Assembly (NCBI GenBank): GCA_965228625.1
Contig: OZ245829.1
Coordinates: forward strand, 2,790,001-2,854,000
Reading direction: 5' to 3'
DNA length: 64,000 nt
DNA from: UBA2767 sp965228625
GTDB lineage: Bacteria; Pseudomonadota; Alphaproteobacteria; Rhizobiales; Methyloligellaceae
The stretch's first letter is position 1; the number at the start of each line of letters is the position of its first letter. A program made the position numbers and the translations under genes. Positions 8,242 through 17,001 of this stretch are shown piece after piece. The notes under the pieces were generated by a model. The model did no database searches, had not been told where the DNA came from, and saw only the letters and a list, made by a program, of their open reading frames with translations.

Positions 8242-9138
8242 GTGACGAAGATTGCCCTGCCACCCCTGAATGCGCTTCGGGTTTTCGAGGCGGCCGCGCG
8301 GCTCGGAAGCTTCAAGGCGGCGGCCGCGGAGCTCAACGTGACGCCGTCTGCCGTCAGCCATCAGATCGGCAATCTGGAAGCCCACCTCGATGCGGCCCTG
8401 TTCGAGCGGCACGGACGCCGCGTCGTGGCGACCCCGGCCGGAGAGGCCTACCGCCACCGCGTCCGTGAGGCGTTGGAGCAGCTCTCCGCGGCGACAGAGG
8501 ACGTGACGGCGCGGCGGGAAGAACCGGCGCTCGAGATCGTCGCCGCTCCCAGTTTCGCCAGCAAATGGCTGATGCCCCGGATCGACGAATTCCTGCGCGC
8601 ACAGCCAAAACTGCGGGTTCGGGTGGAAGCCACGGGAGACCGGCACCTGCCTGCCGGAGCCGACGTGGGGATCATGTACGGCGCGCCGTCATCGCCGAAC
8701 CTGTCCGTCAAGCCACTGATTGCCGAACGCGTGCTCGTCCTGTGCAGCCCGAAACTGCTGGAGGCAGGGCCGCCCCTGCGCAAACCGGCCGATCTCGAGG
8801 CGCACGTTCTGATCGAGTCCCGCAACCGCCAGCAGTGGCGCAACTGGCTGGCTTCCCACGGATTCGGCGACATGGTCATCAGGCGGGAAGTGTCCTTCGG
8901 TCGGTCGTCGACGGCAATTGACGCGGCCCTGGACGGGTTCGGCGTCATTCTGGAAAGCGACTTCCTCACGGCTGAAGAGCTTTCCAGCGGAAGACTTGTC
9001 GAGCCGCTCGGGCTGAGAGAGACGGTTTCAGCGGAGGATGCCTATTTCCTCGTCACGCATCGCGACGCGCCGACACCGAAGTCGGTATCGGCATTTGTCG
9101 CGTGGGTGGAAGGCGAACTGCGCTATGCGCGCGAATAG
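8242..9138 (+). CDS. LysR family transcriptional regulator, GcvA-like
   Basis: A 298-residue LysR regulator. The N-terminal winged helix-turn-helix (LPPLNALRVFEAAARLGSF, residues 6-24, then AAELNVTPSAVSHQI) is the GcvA type, and a substrate-binding domain follows from about residue 90. It is divergent from the dialkylglycine-decarboxylase-like gene across 193 bases, the usual arrangement for a LysR protein and its target. The co-inducer is probably an amino acid or related compound, which is inference. It starts with GTG. Confidence 0.92.
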   Translation: MTKIALPPLNALRVFEAAARLGSFKAAAAELNVTPSAVSHQIGNLEAHLDAALFERHGRRVVATPAGEAYRHRVREALEQLSAATEDVTARREEPALEIVAAPSFASKWLMPRIDEFLRAQPKLRVRVEATGDRHLPAGADVGIMYGAPSSPNLSVKPLIAERVLVLCSPKLLEAGPPLRKPADLEAHVLIESRNRQQWRNWLASHGFGDMVIRREVSFGRSSTAIDAALDGFGVILESDFLTAEELSSGRLVEPLGLRETVSAEDAYFLVTHRDAPTPKSVSAFVAWVEGELRYARE

Positions 9139-9156
9139 CGACGCGCCGGCGCGTCG

Positions 9157-9687
9157 CTACTGCGCCTGTGGTGTCTGCGGTGCAGGTTCTGACTGTGGTG
9201 CAGAACTATCAGGCGATGGTGCCGGAGTTTCCGGCTGCGGCGGCGCGGCCTGTTCGACCGGCGGCGGGGCGGGCACCTGTGGCGCCGGCTGTGCTTGAGG
9301 TGCCTGCGGCTCCGGCTGCGGTTCCGGTGCGACCTGTTCGACTGCAACCTTGGCCTTCGGCGTATCATGCACCACCTCGCCGTCATCGGCCTTGCGCTGC
9401 TGGTTCTTCAGGAGCTCCTGCATCTCGAGCGCCAGGCACTCTCCGAGAAGCCGGTAACTCGGCTCCAGCGTCTTGACCTCGTCGATGCACTTTCTCTGCA
9501 CGTCCGGCGGCAGGGTGTTCCAGACTCCGGAGACCTTGCCGCGCGCCCGAAGTTCGAATTGCGGGCACTGCCAGTCGGCGGTGTCGCATGTTGCGTTCAA
9601 CGGCCAGCTCGGAAACTTCTCCGCTTGCGCCGGACCCGCGAACGATGCGGCGACCGCGAGAAGTGTGGCCAACAACAAATATCTCAT
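9157..9687 (-). CDS. Secreted Cys-containing protein with Pro/Gln/Ala-rich tail, unknown function
   Basis: I do not recognise a family. The 176-residue product has a clear signal peptide (cleavage after AQA, residue 22). A short globular part of about 90 residues has four Cys (DTADWQCPQF, RKCIDEV, GECLALEM), and about 60 residues rich in Pro, Gln, Ala and Glu follow. The Cys may form disulfides in the periplasm; the tail may span the periplasm or contact peptidoglycan. The start at 9687 has a GGGAGG ribosome binding site; the frame upstream of it is not signal-like. Confidence 0.7.
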   Translation of the reverse strand: MRYLLLATLLAVAASFAGPAQAEKFPSWPLNATCDTADWQCPQFELRARGKVSGVWNTLPPDVQRKCIDEVKTLEPSYRLLGECLALEMQELLKNQQRKADDGEVVHDTPKAKVAVEQVAPEPQPEPQAPQAQPAPQVPAPPPVEQAAPPQPETPAPSPDSSAPQSEPAPQTPQAQ

Positions 9688-9851
9688 AGAATTTTTCCTC
9701 CCAGGAGCCTGGCACTGTTTCGCCGTACCGTTAGCTTGTAGCATTCAGAATGCCTTGAACCGCGGATTGTCACAACCATTTGTCAGTCCCGAGACAACGC
9801 GGTATCACAGCGACAAAACACGCAAGCGAAGGCGGCAGGAGTTCAGTAGAA

Positions 9852-11252
9852 ATGGGAAAAACGCTTTACGACAAGATCTGGGACGACCACGTCGTCCATG
9901 AACAGGAGGACGGCGCCTCACTGATCTATATCGACCGGCACCTGGTTCACGAAGTGACGAGCCCGCAGGCCTTTGAGGGGCTGCGCATGCATGGCCGCAA
10001 GGTCAAGGCGCCGGAAAAGACGCTGGCCGTCGTCGATCACAATGTACCGACGACCCATCGCGGCGACGGGATCGACGATCCGGAATCGAAACTGCAGGTG
10101 GACACGCTGGCGGACAACTGCGCCGAGTTCGGCGTCGAGTACTTCAACGAGGTGGACGTACGGCAGGGCATCGTTCACGTGATCGGACCGGAGCAGGGCT
10201 TCACCCTGCCGGGCACCACGATCGTGTGCGGCGACAGCCACACCGCGACCCACGGGGCCTTCGGCGCGCTCGCGCACGGCATCGGCACGACCGAGGTCGA
10301 GCATGTGCTGGCGACGCAGACCCTGATCCAGGAAAAGTCGAAAAACATGAAGGTCGAGGTCAAGGGCGCGCTGCCTGAAGGCATCACCGCGAAGGACGTG
10401 ATCCTCGCCATCATCGGCGAGATCGGCACCGCCGGCGGAACCGGCCACGTCATCGAGTATACGGGCCAGGCAATCCGTGACCTCACCATGGAAGGCCGCA
10501 TGACCGTGTGCAACATGTCGATCGAGGGCGGCGCCCGCGCCGGCATGATCGCGCCGGACGAGACCACCTACAAATACCTCGAAGGGCGTCCGCGTACGCC
10601 GAAGGGTGCGGCATGGGAACAGGCGATGGCCCACTGGTTGACGCTGAAGTCCGATGACGACGCCGTGTTCGAGAAGGAAATCACCCTCGATGCGGCGAAC
10701 CTGCCGCCGATCGTGACCTGGGGCACGAGCCCGGAGAACGTGGTCGCCGTCACCGGCGAGGTGCCGAACCCGGACGACGTCGTGGAACACCACCACAAGG
10801 AGTCCATGCGCCGCGCCCTCGACTATATGGGCCTGACGCCGGGCACCAAGATCAAGGACATCACCATCGACCGGGTGTTCATCGGCTCCTGCACAAACGG
10901 ACGTATCGAGGACCTGCGCGCAGCGGCGGCCGTCGTTAGCGGCCAACACGTGAACGAGAACGTCAACGCCATGATCGTCCCCGGTTCGGGCCTTGTGAAA
11001 GAGCAGGCGGAAGCGGAAGGCCTCGACAAGGTCTTCAAGGACGCGGGCTTCGAGTGGCGTGAGCCCGGCTGTTCCATGTGCCTGGCCATGAACCCGGACA
11101 AGTTGAACCCGGAAGAGCGCTGCGCATCGACCTCGAACCGCAATTTCGAGGGTCGCCAGGGGCATCGCGGGCGCACCCACCTGGTCTCGCCCGCCATGGC
11201 CGCGGCAGCCGCCATTGCCGGGCGTTTCGTGGACGTGCGCGAGCTGAACTGA
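9852..11252 (+). CDS. leuC: 3-isopropylmalate dehydratase large subunit
   Basis: The 466-residue large subunit of isopropylmalate isomerase converts 2- to 3-isopropylmalate in leucine synthesis, together with LeuD. The 4Fe-4S ligands are Cys347 (GSCTNGR), Cys407 and Cys410 (GCSMC). DHNVPT, CGDSHT and HAIGHGIGTTE-type aconitase signatures are present. The ATG at 9852 matches the family N-terminus (MGKTLYDKIWDDH) and has an AGGAG site. LeuD is 3.3 kb downstream with five other genes between, so the subunits are not in one tight operon. Confidence 0.97.
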   Translation: MGKTLYDKIWDDHVVHEQEDGASLIYIDRHLVHEVTSPQAFEGLRMHGRKVKAPEKTLAVVDHNVPTTHRGDGIDDPESKLQVDTLADNCAEFGVEYFNEVDVRQGIVHVIGPEQGFTLPGTTIVCGDSHTATHGAFGALAHGIGTTEVEHVLATQTLIQEKSKNMKVEVKGALPEGITAKDVILAIIGEIGTAGGTGHVIEYTGQAIRDLTMEGRMTVCNMSIEGGARAGMIAPDETTYKYLEGRPRTPKGAAWEQAMAHWLTLKSDDDAVFEKEITLDAANLPPIVTWGTSPENVVAVTGEVPNPDDVVEHHHKESMRRALDYMGLTPGTKIKDITIDRVFIGSCTNGRIEDLRAAAAVVSGQHVNENVNAMIVPGSGLVKEQAEAEGLDKVFKDAGFEWREPGCSMCLAMNPDKLNPEERCASTSNRNFEGRQGHRGRTHLVSPAMAAAAAIAGRFVDVRELN

Positions 11253-11283
11253 ACGCGGCCCCGCGAGAGTGTTGAATTCTTAA

Positions 11284-11312
11284 CCATGGGGCTGCTATAA
11301 GCAGCCCCATGG
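11284..11312. promoter_or_regulatory. Perfect 13-bp hairpin after leuC
   Basis: CCATGGGGCTGCT and its exact reverse complement are separated by ATA. The hairpin lies 31 bases after the leuC stop and lacks a T-run, so it is not a canonical terminator. It may be a processing or stabilising structure, or part of the leader of the ACT-like gene at 11431. Confidence 0.55.
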
Positions 11313-11430
11313 CACGCGTCCTTCACACCGCGCGACTTATTCGCGCCATTCGAATTACCGGCCCGGCCGCTTAGACAGCGCGCCGGGATTTGCCCGTCCG
11401 TAATTTGAATTTCGTGAAGGAGACATTCCG

Positions 11431-11736
11431 ATGTCTTTCCAGCAATCTTTGACCACACAAGCTGCCTGTCCGCAGCCGACCCCTGATGACGCCGTCGAGG
11501 CGATCTTCTTTGTAACCGCCACCGCCGACCCGGGCATGGTGCAGCGCCTCGTCGAGCCGTTCAGCAAGCTCGGTCTGGTCCCGGCGCGCGTCCACATCTC
11601 CAGCGAGAACGGGCGCGGCGACGAGTTTTCCGCCGACCTCAGGGTCTCAGGGCTCACGCGCCAGACCGCACACCTCGTGGACAAGGCACTGCGCCGCATC
11701 ATCGGCGTCCAGCAGGTGATCACCCTCGCGGAATAG
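11431..11736 (+). CDS. Small ACT-like protein (acetolactate synthase regulatory-subunit type)
   Basis: A 101-residue protein whose residues 20-98 read as an ACT-type beta-alpha-beta fold: AIFFVTATADPGMVQRLVEPF, then LVPARVHI, then SADLRVSGL, and RRIIGVQQVITL at the end. The DPGMVQRLVEPFSKLGL helix matches the ligand-binding region of acetolactate synthase small subunits (IlvM/IlvH). Its place between leuC and leuD suggests sensing or regulation of branched-chain amino acid metabolism, which is inference. The start has an AAGGAGA site. It is shorter than IlvH (about 160 residues). Confidence 0.7.
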   Translation: MSFQQSLTTQAACPQPTPDDAVEAIFFVTATADPGMVQRLVEPFSKLGLVPARVHISSENGRGDEFSADLRVSGLTRQTAHLVDKALRRIIGVQQVITLAE

Positions 11737-11817
11737 GCGCCGCACGCCGCCCCGGGCGGCAAAGACCTGTCAACACAGACGATTTCCTCTTACGCTTGCG
11801 GAACCGAGGAGTCGCGC

Positions 11818-12435
11818 GTGTCCGAACTGGTTGCCCAATACGGCTATCTGGCGGTGTTCATCGGCACGATGCTCGAGGGCGAGACCATACTCGTCCTCGG
11901 TGCCGTCGCCGCCAAACTCGGCTATCTGAAGATCGGATTTGTGGTCCTGCTCGCCTGGATGGGGTCCTTCATCGGCGACCAGACCTATTTCTGGATCGGG
12001 CGCCTGTACGGCATCAGGCTCGTCGCGCGCTGGCCGTCATGGCGCATGCGGGTCCACCGCGCGACACGCCTCCTCGAAAAATACGACACCTGGTTCATTA
12101 TCGGCTTCCGCTTTGTCTACGGCATCCGCAGCATCAGCCCGTTCGTGATCGGCATGAGCCGCATTCCGGCGTGGCGGTTCATGCTCCTCAACCTGATCGC
12201 GGCATTTCTCTGGGCCAGCGTGCTCGGCGGTGTGAGTTTCCTGCTCGGCGCGGTCATGACGAACCTGCTGACGCGGTTCGCGGTCGTGGAGCACTACGCG
12301 ATCGTGATCATTGCCGTTGCCGGCGTGGCGTTGTGGCTGGGGCACTTCATCCTCACCCGCCGGCGTACGGAGCAATTCCTCGAAAGCGAAAAAAGTTCCG
12401 CGGAACGTGACAAATCCCCGGAAACGGGCGTTTGA
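11818..12435 (+). CDS. DedA family membrane protein
   Basis: A 205-residue inner-membrane protein of the DedA/VTT family. Visible are FIGTMLEGETILVLGAVAA, the Gly/Asp motif GSFIGDQTYFWIGR, and FRFVYGIRSISPFVIGMS, which has the Arg residues essential in characterised members. Family members act in undecaprenyl phosphate or phospholipid flipping and pH homeostasis. It starts with GTG behind GAGGAG. No obvious functional tie to the leu genes around it. Confidence 0.92.
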   Translation: MSELVAQYGYLAVFIGTMLEGETILVLGAVAAKLGYLKIGFVVLLAWMGSFIGDQTYFWIGRLYGIRLVARWPSWRMRVHRATRLLEKYDTWFIIGFRFVYGIRSISPFVIGMSRIPAWRFMLLNLIAAFLWASVLGGVSFLLGAVMTNLLTRFAVVEHYAIVIIAVAGVALWLGHFILTRRRTEQFLESEKSSAERDKSPETGV

Positions 12436-12489
12436 ATTTCCGGCGCAGTCCTCTAAATTGGATTCGCCCACCACGGAGACCAAAGGACA

Positions 12490-13065
12490 ATGAGAGTGCG
12501 CGTTTCTGGCATCGCGAAGACCATCGCTATCGCGGTCATCTGCATGTTCGCCGCCGCAGTCGCGCAGGCTCAGACCGACTATATCGCACCGGGGTCGGAT
12601 CTGGACGTGCCGCTCGATGAGTATCTGAAGAGCGCCGGTCCCGACGCCAAGCTGATCAAACCCGGCAAACTCAGCATCGACAAGCACCGCATGCTGTGCG
12701 GCCGGCGGCCGACGGTCATGGATCCGAAGTTCGATAGCTGGGGCGGCGCCTATCCGGGTTACGTCATTTTGAACCCCGATCGTCTGAAGGAGCTTCCGAC
12801 ACCGGTCAAGCTTTTCATCTATGCCCACGAATGCGGCCACCAGTTCGTCGGCAGGAACGAGACCGCGGCCGACTGTTTCGGCGCCAAGCGCGGGCGCCGC
12901 TATGGCTGGCTCGACGAGAAGGGCCTCGACCAGGTGTGCGAGTTCATTTCCAAGCTCAAAGCCTCCGCCGAACATGAAGCGGGCCCGGCGCGCTGCAAGA
13001 AGATCCGCGTCTGTTACAAGGAGGCCGCGCCGCGCGCGTCGCGTTCCGGCTCGAGGACGCAGTAA
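12490..13065 (+). CDS. Secreted protein with HECGH zinc-peptidase-like motif (copy 1)
   Basis: A 191-residue protein with a signal peptide ending near AQA (residue 27). It carries YAHECGHQF (HExxH at 113-117) followed by NETAADCF, so Glu124 or Asp128 could be a third zinc ligand. Several Cys suggest disulfides. It probably acts as a small periplasmic metallopeptidase or zinc-binding protein; no substrate is known to me. The next gene is a paralogue in tandem. The Arg/Ser-rich C-terminus is probably disordered. Confidence 0.72.
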   Translation: MRVRVSGIAKTIAIAVICMFAAAVAQAQTDYIAPGSDLDVPLDEYLKSAGPDAKLIKPGKLSIDKHRMLCGRRPTVMDPKFDSWGGAYPGYVILNPDRLKELPTPVKLFIYAHECGHQFVGRNETAADCFGAKRGRRYGWLDEKGLDQVCEFISKLKASAEHEAGPARCKKIRVCYKEAAPRASRSGSRTQ

Positions 13066-13132
13066 CGTGATTTGACCGACCGGTGTTGTGGCCACACGTT
13101 GCAGCATCCGCCAAAGAGACGGGGAAACGGAT

Positions 13133-13639
13133 TTGAGATTCTGGCGATTGAACAAGATCGCGGCCGCGTGCGCGCTGGTGCTGGGTACGGCGCTGTTGAC
13201 GTCGGCGACATCGCCGCCCGAAGCCTCGCCCAAGGACAGGCTGCTCGCGCCGGGCACGTTCAAGCTCGCCGGGCGCTATGTCCGTTGCGGGCGCGCATCG
13301 ACGCTGATCTCCCATACGTTCTGGGACTATGGCGGGGCCAAGAAGGGCGTGATCATTCTCAACCCGACGAAGCTGGAAGGCCTGTCCGACACGATCCGGC
13401 TCTTCGTATACGCCCATGAGTGCGGCCACCAGATCTATGGGCCGCCCGAAACCCGCGCCGACTGCTACGCGGTCGAACGCGGCAAGCGCGAAGGCTGGCT
13501 GACCCAGGCGGGAGTGGACGAGATCTGCACCTTTCTCAAGCCCTATCCCGGGGACTGGCTGCATCCGCCCGGACCCAAGCGCTGCGAAATCATGCAGAAG
13601 TGCTTTGCCAAGGCCAAGCCGCGCCGGGCGCAGAACTAG
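13133..13639 (+). CDS. Secreted protein with HECGH zinc-peptidase-like motif (copy 2)
   Basis: Paralogue of the preceding gene: VYAHECGHQ (HExxH at 95-99), PETRADCY, then GWLTQAGVDEIC aligns with GWLDEKGLDQVC of copy 1. I chose the TTG at 13133 because GGGGAAA lies upstream and the product then begins with a compact signal peptide (MRFWRLNK plus hydrophobic core); a GTG at 13088 would add 15 residues and has no ribosome binding site. The tail has four further Cys. Copies share the motif core but differ in flanks, so this is an old duplication. Confidence 0.7.
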   Translation: MRFWRLNKIAAACALVLGTALLTSATSPPEASPKDRLLAPGTFKLAGRYVRCGRASTLISHTFWDYGGAKKGVIILNPTKLEGLSDTIRLFVYAHECGHQIYGPPETRADCYAVERGKREGWLTQAGVDEICTFLKPYPGDWLHPPGPKRCEIMQKCFAKAKPRRAQN

Positions 13640-13663
13640 ATCCCGTATCCGTACATCGTTCGA

Positions 13664-14416
13664 TCAGGCGGCGCCCGTCAGCGCGCTGGCGATGATGTAG
13701 GCCCCGAGCAAAAGCAGCGCGACGAAGAACACCTTTCGGAACTTGTCCTCCGACAGGCGCTGGCGGATGGTCTGGCCGAACACCATGCCGAGCAGCGCGG
13801 GGATAAGCGCGGCCGCCGAGACAACCGACAACTCACCGGTCAGCAGGTTGTTGCCCTGGAGTGCGGCGCCAAGCGCGAGCGTGGAGACCGTGAACAGCAT
13901 GCCCATGGCCTGAATCAGCATGTCCCGAGGCAGGCCGATGGCCTGCAGGAACATGACGCCGGGCACGACGAACGAGCCGGTCATGCCGGTCAGGATGCCG
14001 TTCGCCGTGCCGATCAGCGGCCCGGCCCAGACCTCCTGGCGCATGTTGAGGGCGATCCGGTAACCGGACAGGCTGATGGCGGCATAACTCACGAGAAGGA
14101 TGCCGAGAAGGGCCGACAGCCAGGACAGCTCGACGCGCGTCAGAGCGGTCGCACCGAGCCACACGGTCACCGTCGCCATGACAAGGAATGGCCAGATCCG
14201 GCGCAGGATGACGACGCCGTTCCCGCCGACCATCGCCTGCCACAGATTGGTGATGAAGGACGGCACCAGCAGCAGCGCCATCGCGCTCGGCAGGTCGATC
14301 AGAACCGTGAGGATGGCGAGGCTGACAGTGGGGAGGCCGAGGCCGATGACGCCCTTGACCGTGCCCGCCAGCAGAAAGGTGGCGGCAACGGCGAGGAGCA
14401 TGGTCGAATCCATCAT
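13664..14416 (-). CDS. TauE/SafE family anion permease
   Basis: A 250-residue membrane protein with about eight hydrophobic segments. The two family repeats are seen as GTVKGVIGLGLPTVSLAIL near the N-terminus and TANGILTGMTGSFVVPGVMFLQ in the middle. Members export sulfite, sulfonates or organosulfur compounds; the substrate cannot be told. It lies convergent to the HECGH pair and divergent from leuD. Confidence 0.92.
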   Translation of the reverse strand: MMDSTMLLAVAATFLLAGTVKGVIGLGLPTVSLAILTVLIDLPSAMALLLVPSFITNLWQAMVGGNGVVILRRIWPFLVMATVTVWLGATALTRVELSWLSALLGILLVSYAAISLSGYRIALNMRQEVWAGPLIGTANGILTGMTGSFVVPGVMFLQAIGLPRDMLIQAMGMLFTVSTLALGAALQGNNLLTGELSVVSAAALIPALLGMVFGQTIRQRLSEDKFRKVFFVALLLLGAYIIASALTGAA

Positions 14417-14583
14417 CGCGTCAGTTTAGCGCCACCGATCCTGCCTTGGAACTTGGGATTTCGGAGCGAGTTTCATTTGTTTCAGGAACCGCTCCGGACT
14501 TGACCGGCGACGGCAAACGCCCCATGAAATGGGCGATAACAGAGCTGCGCCGTTCACGGCGCAAGAACGAGCGAGTTGAGACC

Positions 14584-15189
14584 ATGGAAAAGTTCACGAC
14601 CCTGACCGGCGTTGCCGCACCGATGGACATGATCAACATCGACACCGACGCGATCATTCCCAAGCAATATCTGAAAACCATCAAGCGGTCGGGTCTCGGC
14701 AAGGCGCTTTTCGCCGAAATGCGCTACGCGGACGATGGTTCGGAGAACGAGGATTTCGTGCTCAACAAACCCGCTTACCGCGAGGCGAAAATCCTCATTG
14801 CAGGCGAGAACTTCGGATGCGGATCGAGCCGCGAGCACGCGCCGTGGGCGCTGCACGATTTCGGCATCCGCTGCGTCATCGCGCCGTCCTTTGCCGATAT
14901 CTTCCATAACAACTGCTTCAAGAACGGCATGTTGCCGATCGAGCTGCCCCAGGAAGAGATCGACAAGCTGCTCGACGACGCCGACCGCGGCGCCAACGCG
15001 ACAATCACCATCGATCTGGAGAAGCAGGAAATCACCGGGCCCGACGGCGGTGTGATCAAGTTCGAGATCGACCCGCACTCGCGGCACTGCCTGCTCAACG
15101 GTCTCGACGACATCGGCCAGACCGAGCAGAAAATGCACAAGATCGACGCGCACGAGGAACGGCTGCAGGCCGAACGTCCCTGGCTGTAA
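14584..15189 (+). CDS. leuD: 3-isopropylmalate dehydratase small subunit
   Basis: A 201-residue swivel-domain subunit that forms the isomerase with LeuC. Family signatures NIDTDAIIPKQYLKTIKR, GENFGCGSSREHAPWAL and PSFADIFHNNCFKNG are present and length is normal. The start at 14584 matches the family (MEKFTTLTGVAAP); the frame is open upstream but that stretch is non-homologous. Confidence 0.97.
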   Translation: MEKFTTLTGVAAPMDMINIDTDAIIPKQYLKTIKRSGLGKALFAEMRYADDGSENEDFVLNKPAYREAKILIAGENFGCGSSREHAPWALHDFGIRCVIAPSFADIFHNNCFKNGMLPIELPQEEIDKLLDDADRGANATITIDLEKQEITGPDGGVIKFEIDPHSRHCLLNGLDDIGQTEQKMHKIDAHEERLQAERPWL

Positions 15190-15222
15190 GGCAATCGCGC
15201 GGGTTCTGAAAAGTCCTTTGGA

Positions 15223-16425
15223 CTAGATCACGCCCTCGTCGCGGAGGGCGGATTGTTCCGCTTCGCTCAGGCCGAGTTCGGCAAAGACTTCCGCGTTGTG
15301 CTGACCGAGGGTCGGCGGCGGCTCGGCGACCGCGGCCGGCTCGCCATTCACCTTGACCGCGGTGCGCAGCAGCCGCACGTCGCGTCCGACGCCGGGCGTG
15401 TCGGCGAATTCCGCGATCATGCCCCGGTCGGCAATCTGCGGGTCCACCAGCGCATCCGGCACACTCTGAACCGTGCCTGACGGCACGCCGGCCCTGTTCA
15501 GCACCTCCGCCCAGTGGCGCGCCGGCTGCTTGCCGAGCTCGGCCTCGATTTCCGCCTTGAGGGCGTAGCGGTTCTGCTTTCTGAGGTCGCGCGTCACATA
15601 ATCTGGATGATCGATCAGGTCCTCCCGCCCGATAAGCCGGCACAGCTCCTCGAACTGCTCCTGCTTGTTGGCGGCGATGTTGAGCGGCGCATCCTGAGTC
15701 TGGAACGTGCCCGATGGGGCGGAGGTGAAATTCTCGTTGCCGAGCGGTTTGGGATCGACCCCCGCCACCAGATAATTGGAGACGATCCAGCCCATGGTCG
15801 CAAGCGTCGCCTCGAGCATGGAGATATCGATGAACTGCGCGCCCGCCTTGCCGCGTCCCGCGATCGCGGCGCAGATGGCCATGGCCGCGGTCAGCCCGCC
15901 GATCGTGTCGCACATCGGGTAACCCACACGGTAGGGCGCGGTGTCCGGCGCGCCGGTGATGCTCATGACGCCGGCGACGCCCTGGATGATGTGGTCGTAG
16001 GCCGGGAGGTCGCGCATGGGACCGTCCTGGCCGTAGCCCGAGATGGCGCAGTAGATCAGCGCGTCGTTGTGCTGCTTCAACTCATCGAAGCCCAGCCCCA
16101 GCCGTTCCATGACACCGGGCCGGAAGTTCTCGACCACCACATCCGCGCTGGCGACCAGTTTCCGGAACAGTTCGCGGCCCTTGTCGTGCTTGAAATTCAG
16201 CGTGATCGAGCGTTTGCCCGCATTCTGCGCCAGAAAGGACACCCCCATGAGCTTCTGGTTGAGTTCTGTGTCGGCGCCGAGCTGACGAGCGAGATCGCCG
16301 CGCTCCGGCATTTCGACCTTGATCACGTCGGCGCCGAGATGCGCGAGCTGGTGGCCGCAGAACGGACCGGCGAGCACGTTGGTCAGGTCAAGGACGGTGA
16401 TCCCGTCGAGAGGTTTGCTGGTCAT
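15223..16425 (-). CDS. CaiB/BaiF family CoA transferase (class III)
   Basis: A 400-residue class III CoA transferase. The N-terminal CoA-binding region (GITVLDLTNVLAGPFCGHQLAHLGADVIKVE), NAGKRSITLN and VENFRPGVMERLG are typical, and the catalytic Asp that forms the acyl anhydride is Asp173 in GYPMCDTIGG. It transfers CoA between carboxylic acids; the acids are unknown (carnitine, succinate, formate and others occur in the family). It precedes a cupin gene on the opposite side of leuB. Confidence 0.92.
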   Translation of the reverse strand: MTSKPLDGITVLDLTNVLAGPFCGHQLAHLGADVIKVEMPERGDLARQLGADTELNQKLMGVSFLAQNAGKRSITLNFKHDKGRELFRKLVASADVVVENFRPGVMERLGLGFDELKQHNDALIYCAISGYGQDGPMRDLPAYDHIIQGVAGVMSITGAPDTAPYRVGYPMCDTIGGLTAAMAICAAIAGRGKAGAQFIDISMLEATLATMGWIVSNYLVAGVDPKPLGNENFTSAPSGTFQTQDAPLNIAANKQEQFEELCRLIGREDLIDHPDYVTRDLRKQNRYALKAEIEAELGKQPARHWAEVLNRAGVPSGTVQSVPDALVDPQIADRGMIAEFADTPGVGRDVRLLRTAVKVNGEPAAVAEPPPTLGQHNAEVFAELGLSEAEQSALRDEGVI

Positions 16426-16477
16426 GGGAATATCCGAAGCGCGTGTTGCGGGCGGGGCCTAAGGCAGAGCCGCCAAC

Positions 16478-16855
16478 CTAACCTGCTTCGTCATCCGCAT
16501 CAAAATGCACGGCGAGCCAGACGGTTGGCTCGTCGGGCGAGGTCCACTCCACCCGGTGCCGGCAATGGGCCGGAAGCAGCACGTGATCCCCCGGCCCCAT
16601 CTCCAGATCCTGGCTGTCCCCGGCGAAACTGAGACGCGCGCGGCCCTTGAGCACGACCACCCATTCATCGTCGTCCTGGTCGTACCACTCATCTTCGGGT
16701 GTCGTGTGCCCTGTCGAGACGATCCTGACGATCCGCGTCCGGCCTCCCGATGCAAGCGTGGTGAACAGCTCCTCGGGCAGTGTCCCGGGCAGATCGCGAA
16801 ACAGGTTGCCGGCCGTCTGCGGTACCGGCGGCTTACCGGGCATGGGGTGCAACAT
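16478..16855 (-). CDS. Cupin domain protein
   Basis: A 125-residue single-domain cupin. Metal-binding cupin motif 1 is degenerate (EWYDQDDDEWVVVLKGRARL) and motif 2 is GDHVLLPAHCRHRVEW with His residues. Size matches small cupins such as phosphomannose-isomerase-like proteins. No substrate can be read. An alternative ATG lies four codons in (16843). It is divergent from leuB. Confidence 0.82.
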   Translation of the reverse strand: MLHPMPGKPPVPQTAGNLFRDLPGTLPEELFTTLASGGRTRIVRIVSTGHTTPEDEWYDQDDDEWVVVLKGRARLSFAGDSQDLEMGPGDHVLLPAHCRHRVEWTSPDEPTVWLAVHFDADDEAG

Positions 16856-17001
16856 CCGTTGAAGATTGACGTCTCGGGCGCCGATTCTCTCACACTTTGC
16901 CCTTGCGTGCGACAGGTTCTCCGGCTACCCAAAGCCCGCCTGCGGAACGGCGTCATTGCCGCGGCGGGCCAAAAAAACATGTCGTTCAGGGAGTACGCGC
17001 C

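Noticed and set aside
9918..11180. Long minus-strand reading frame opposite leuC
   Set aside because: It is a GC-rich shadow of leuC, with His/Arg/Val-rich composition and no motif.
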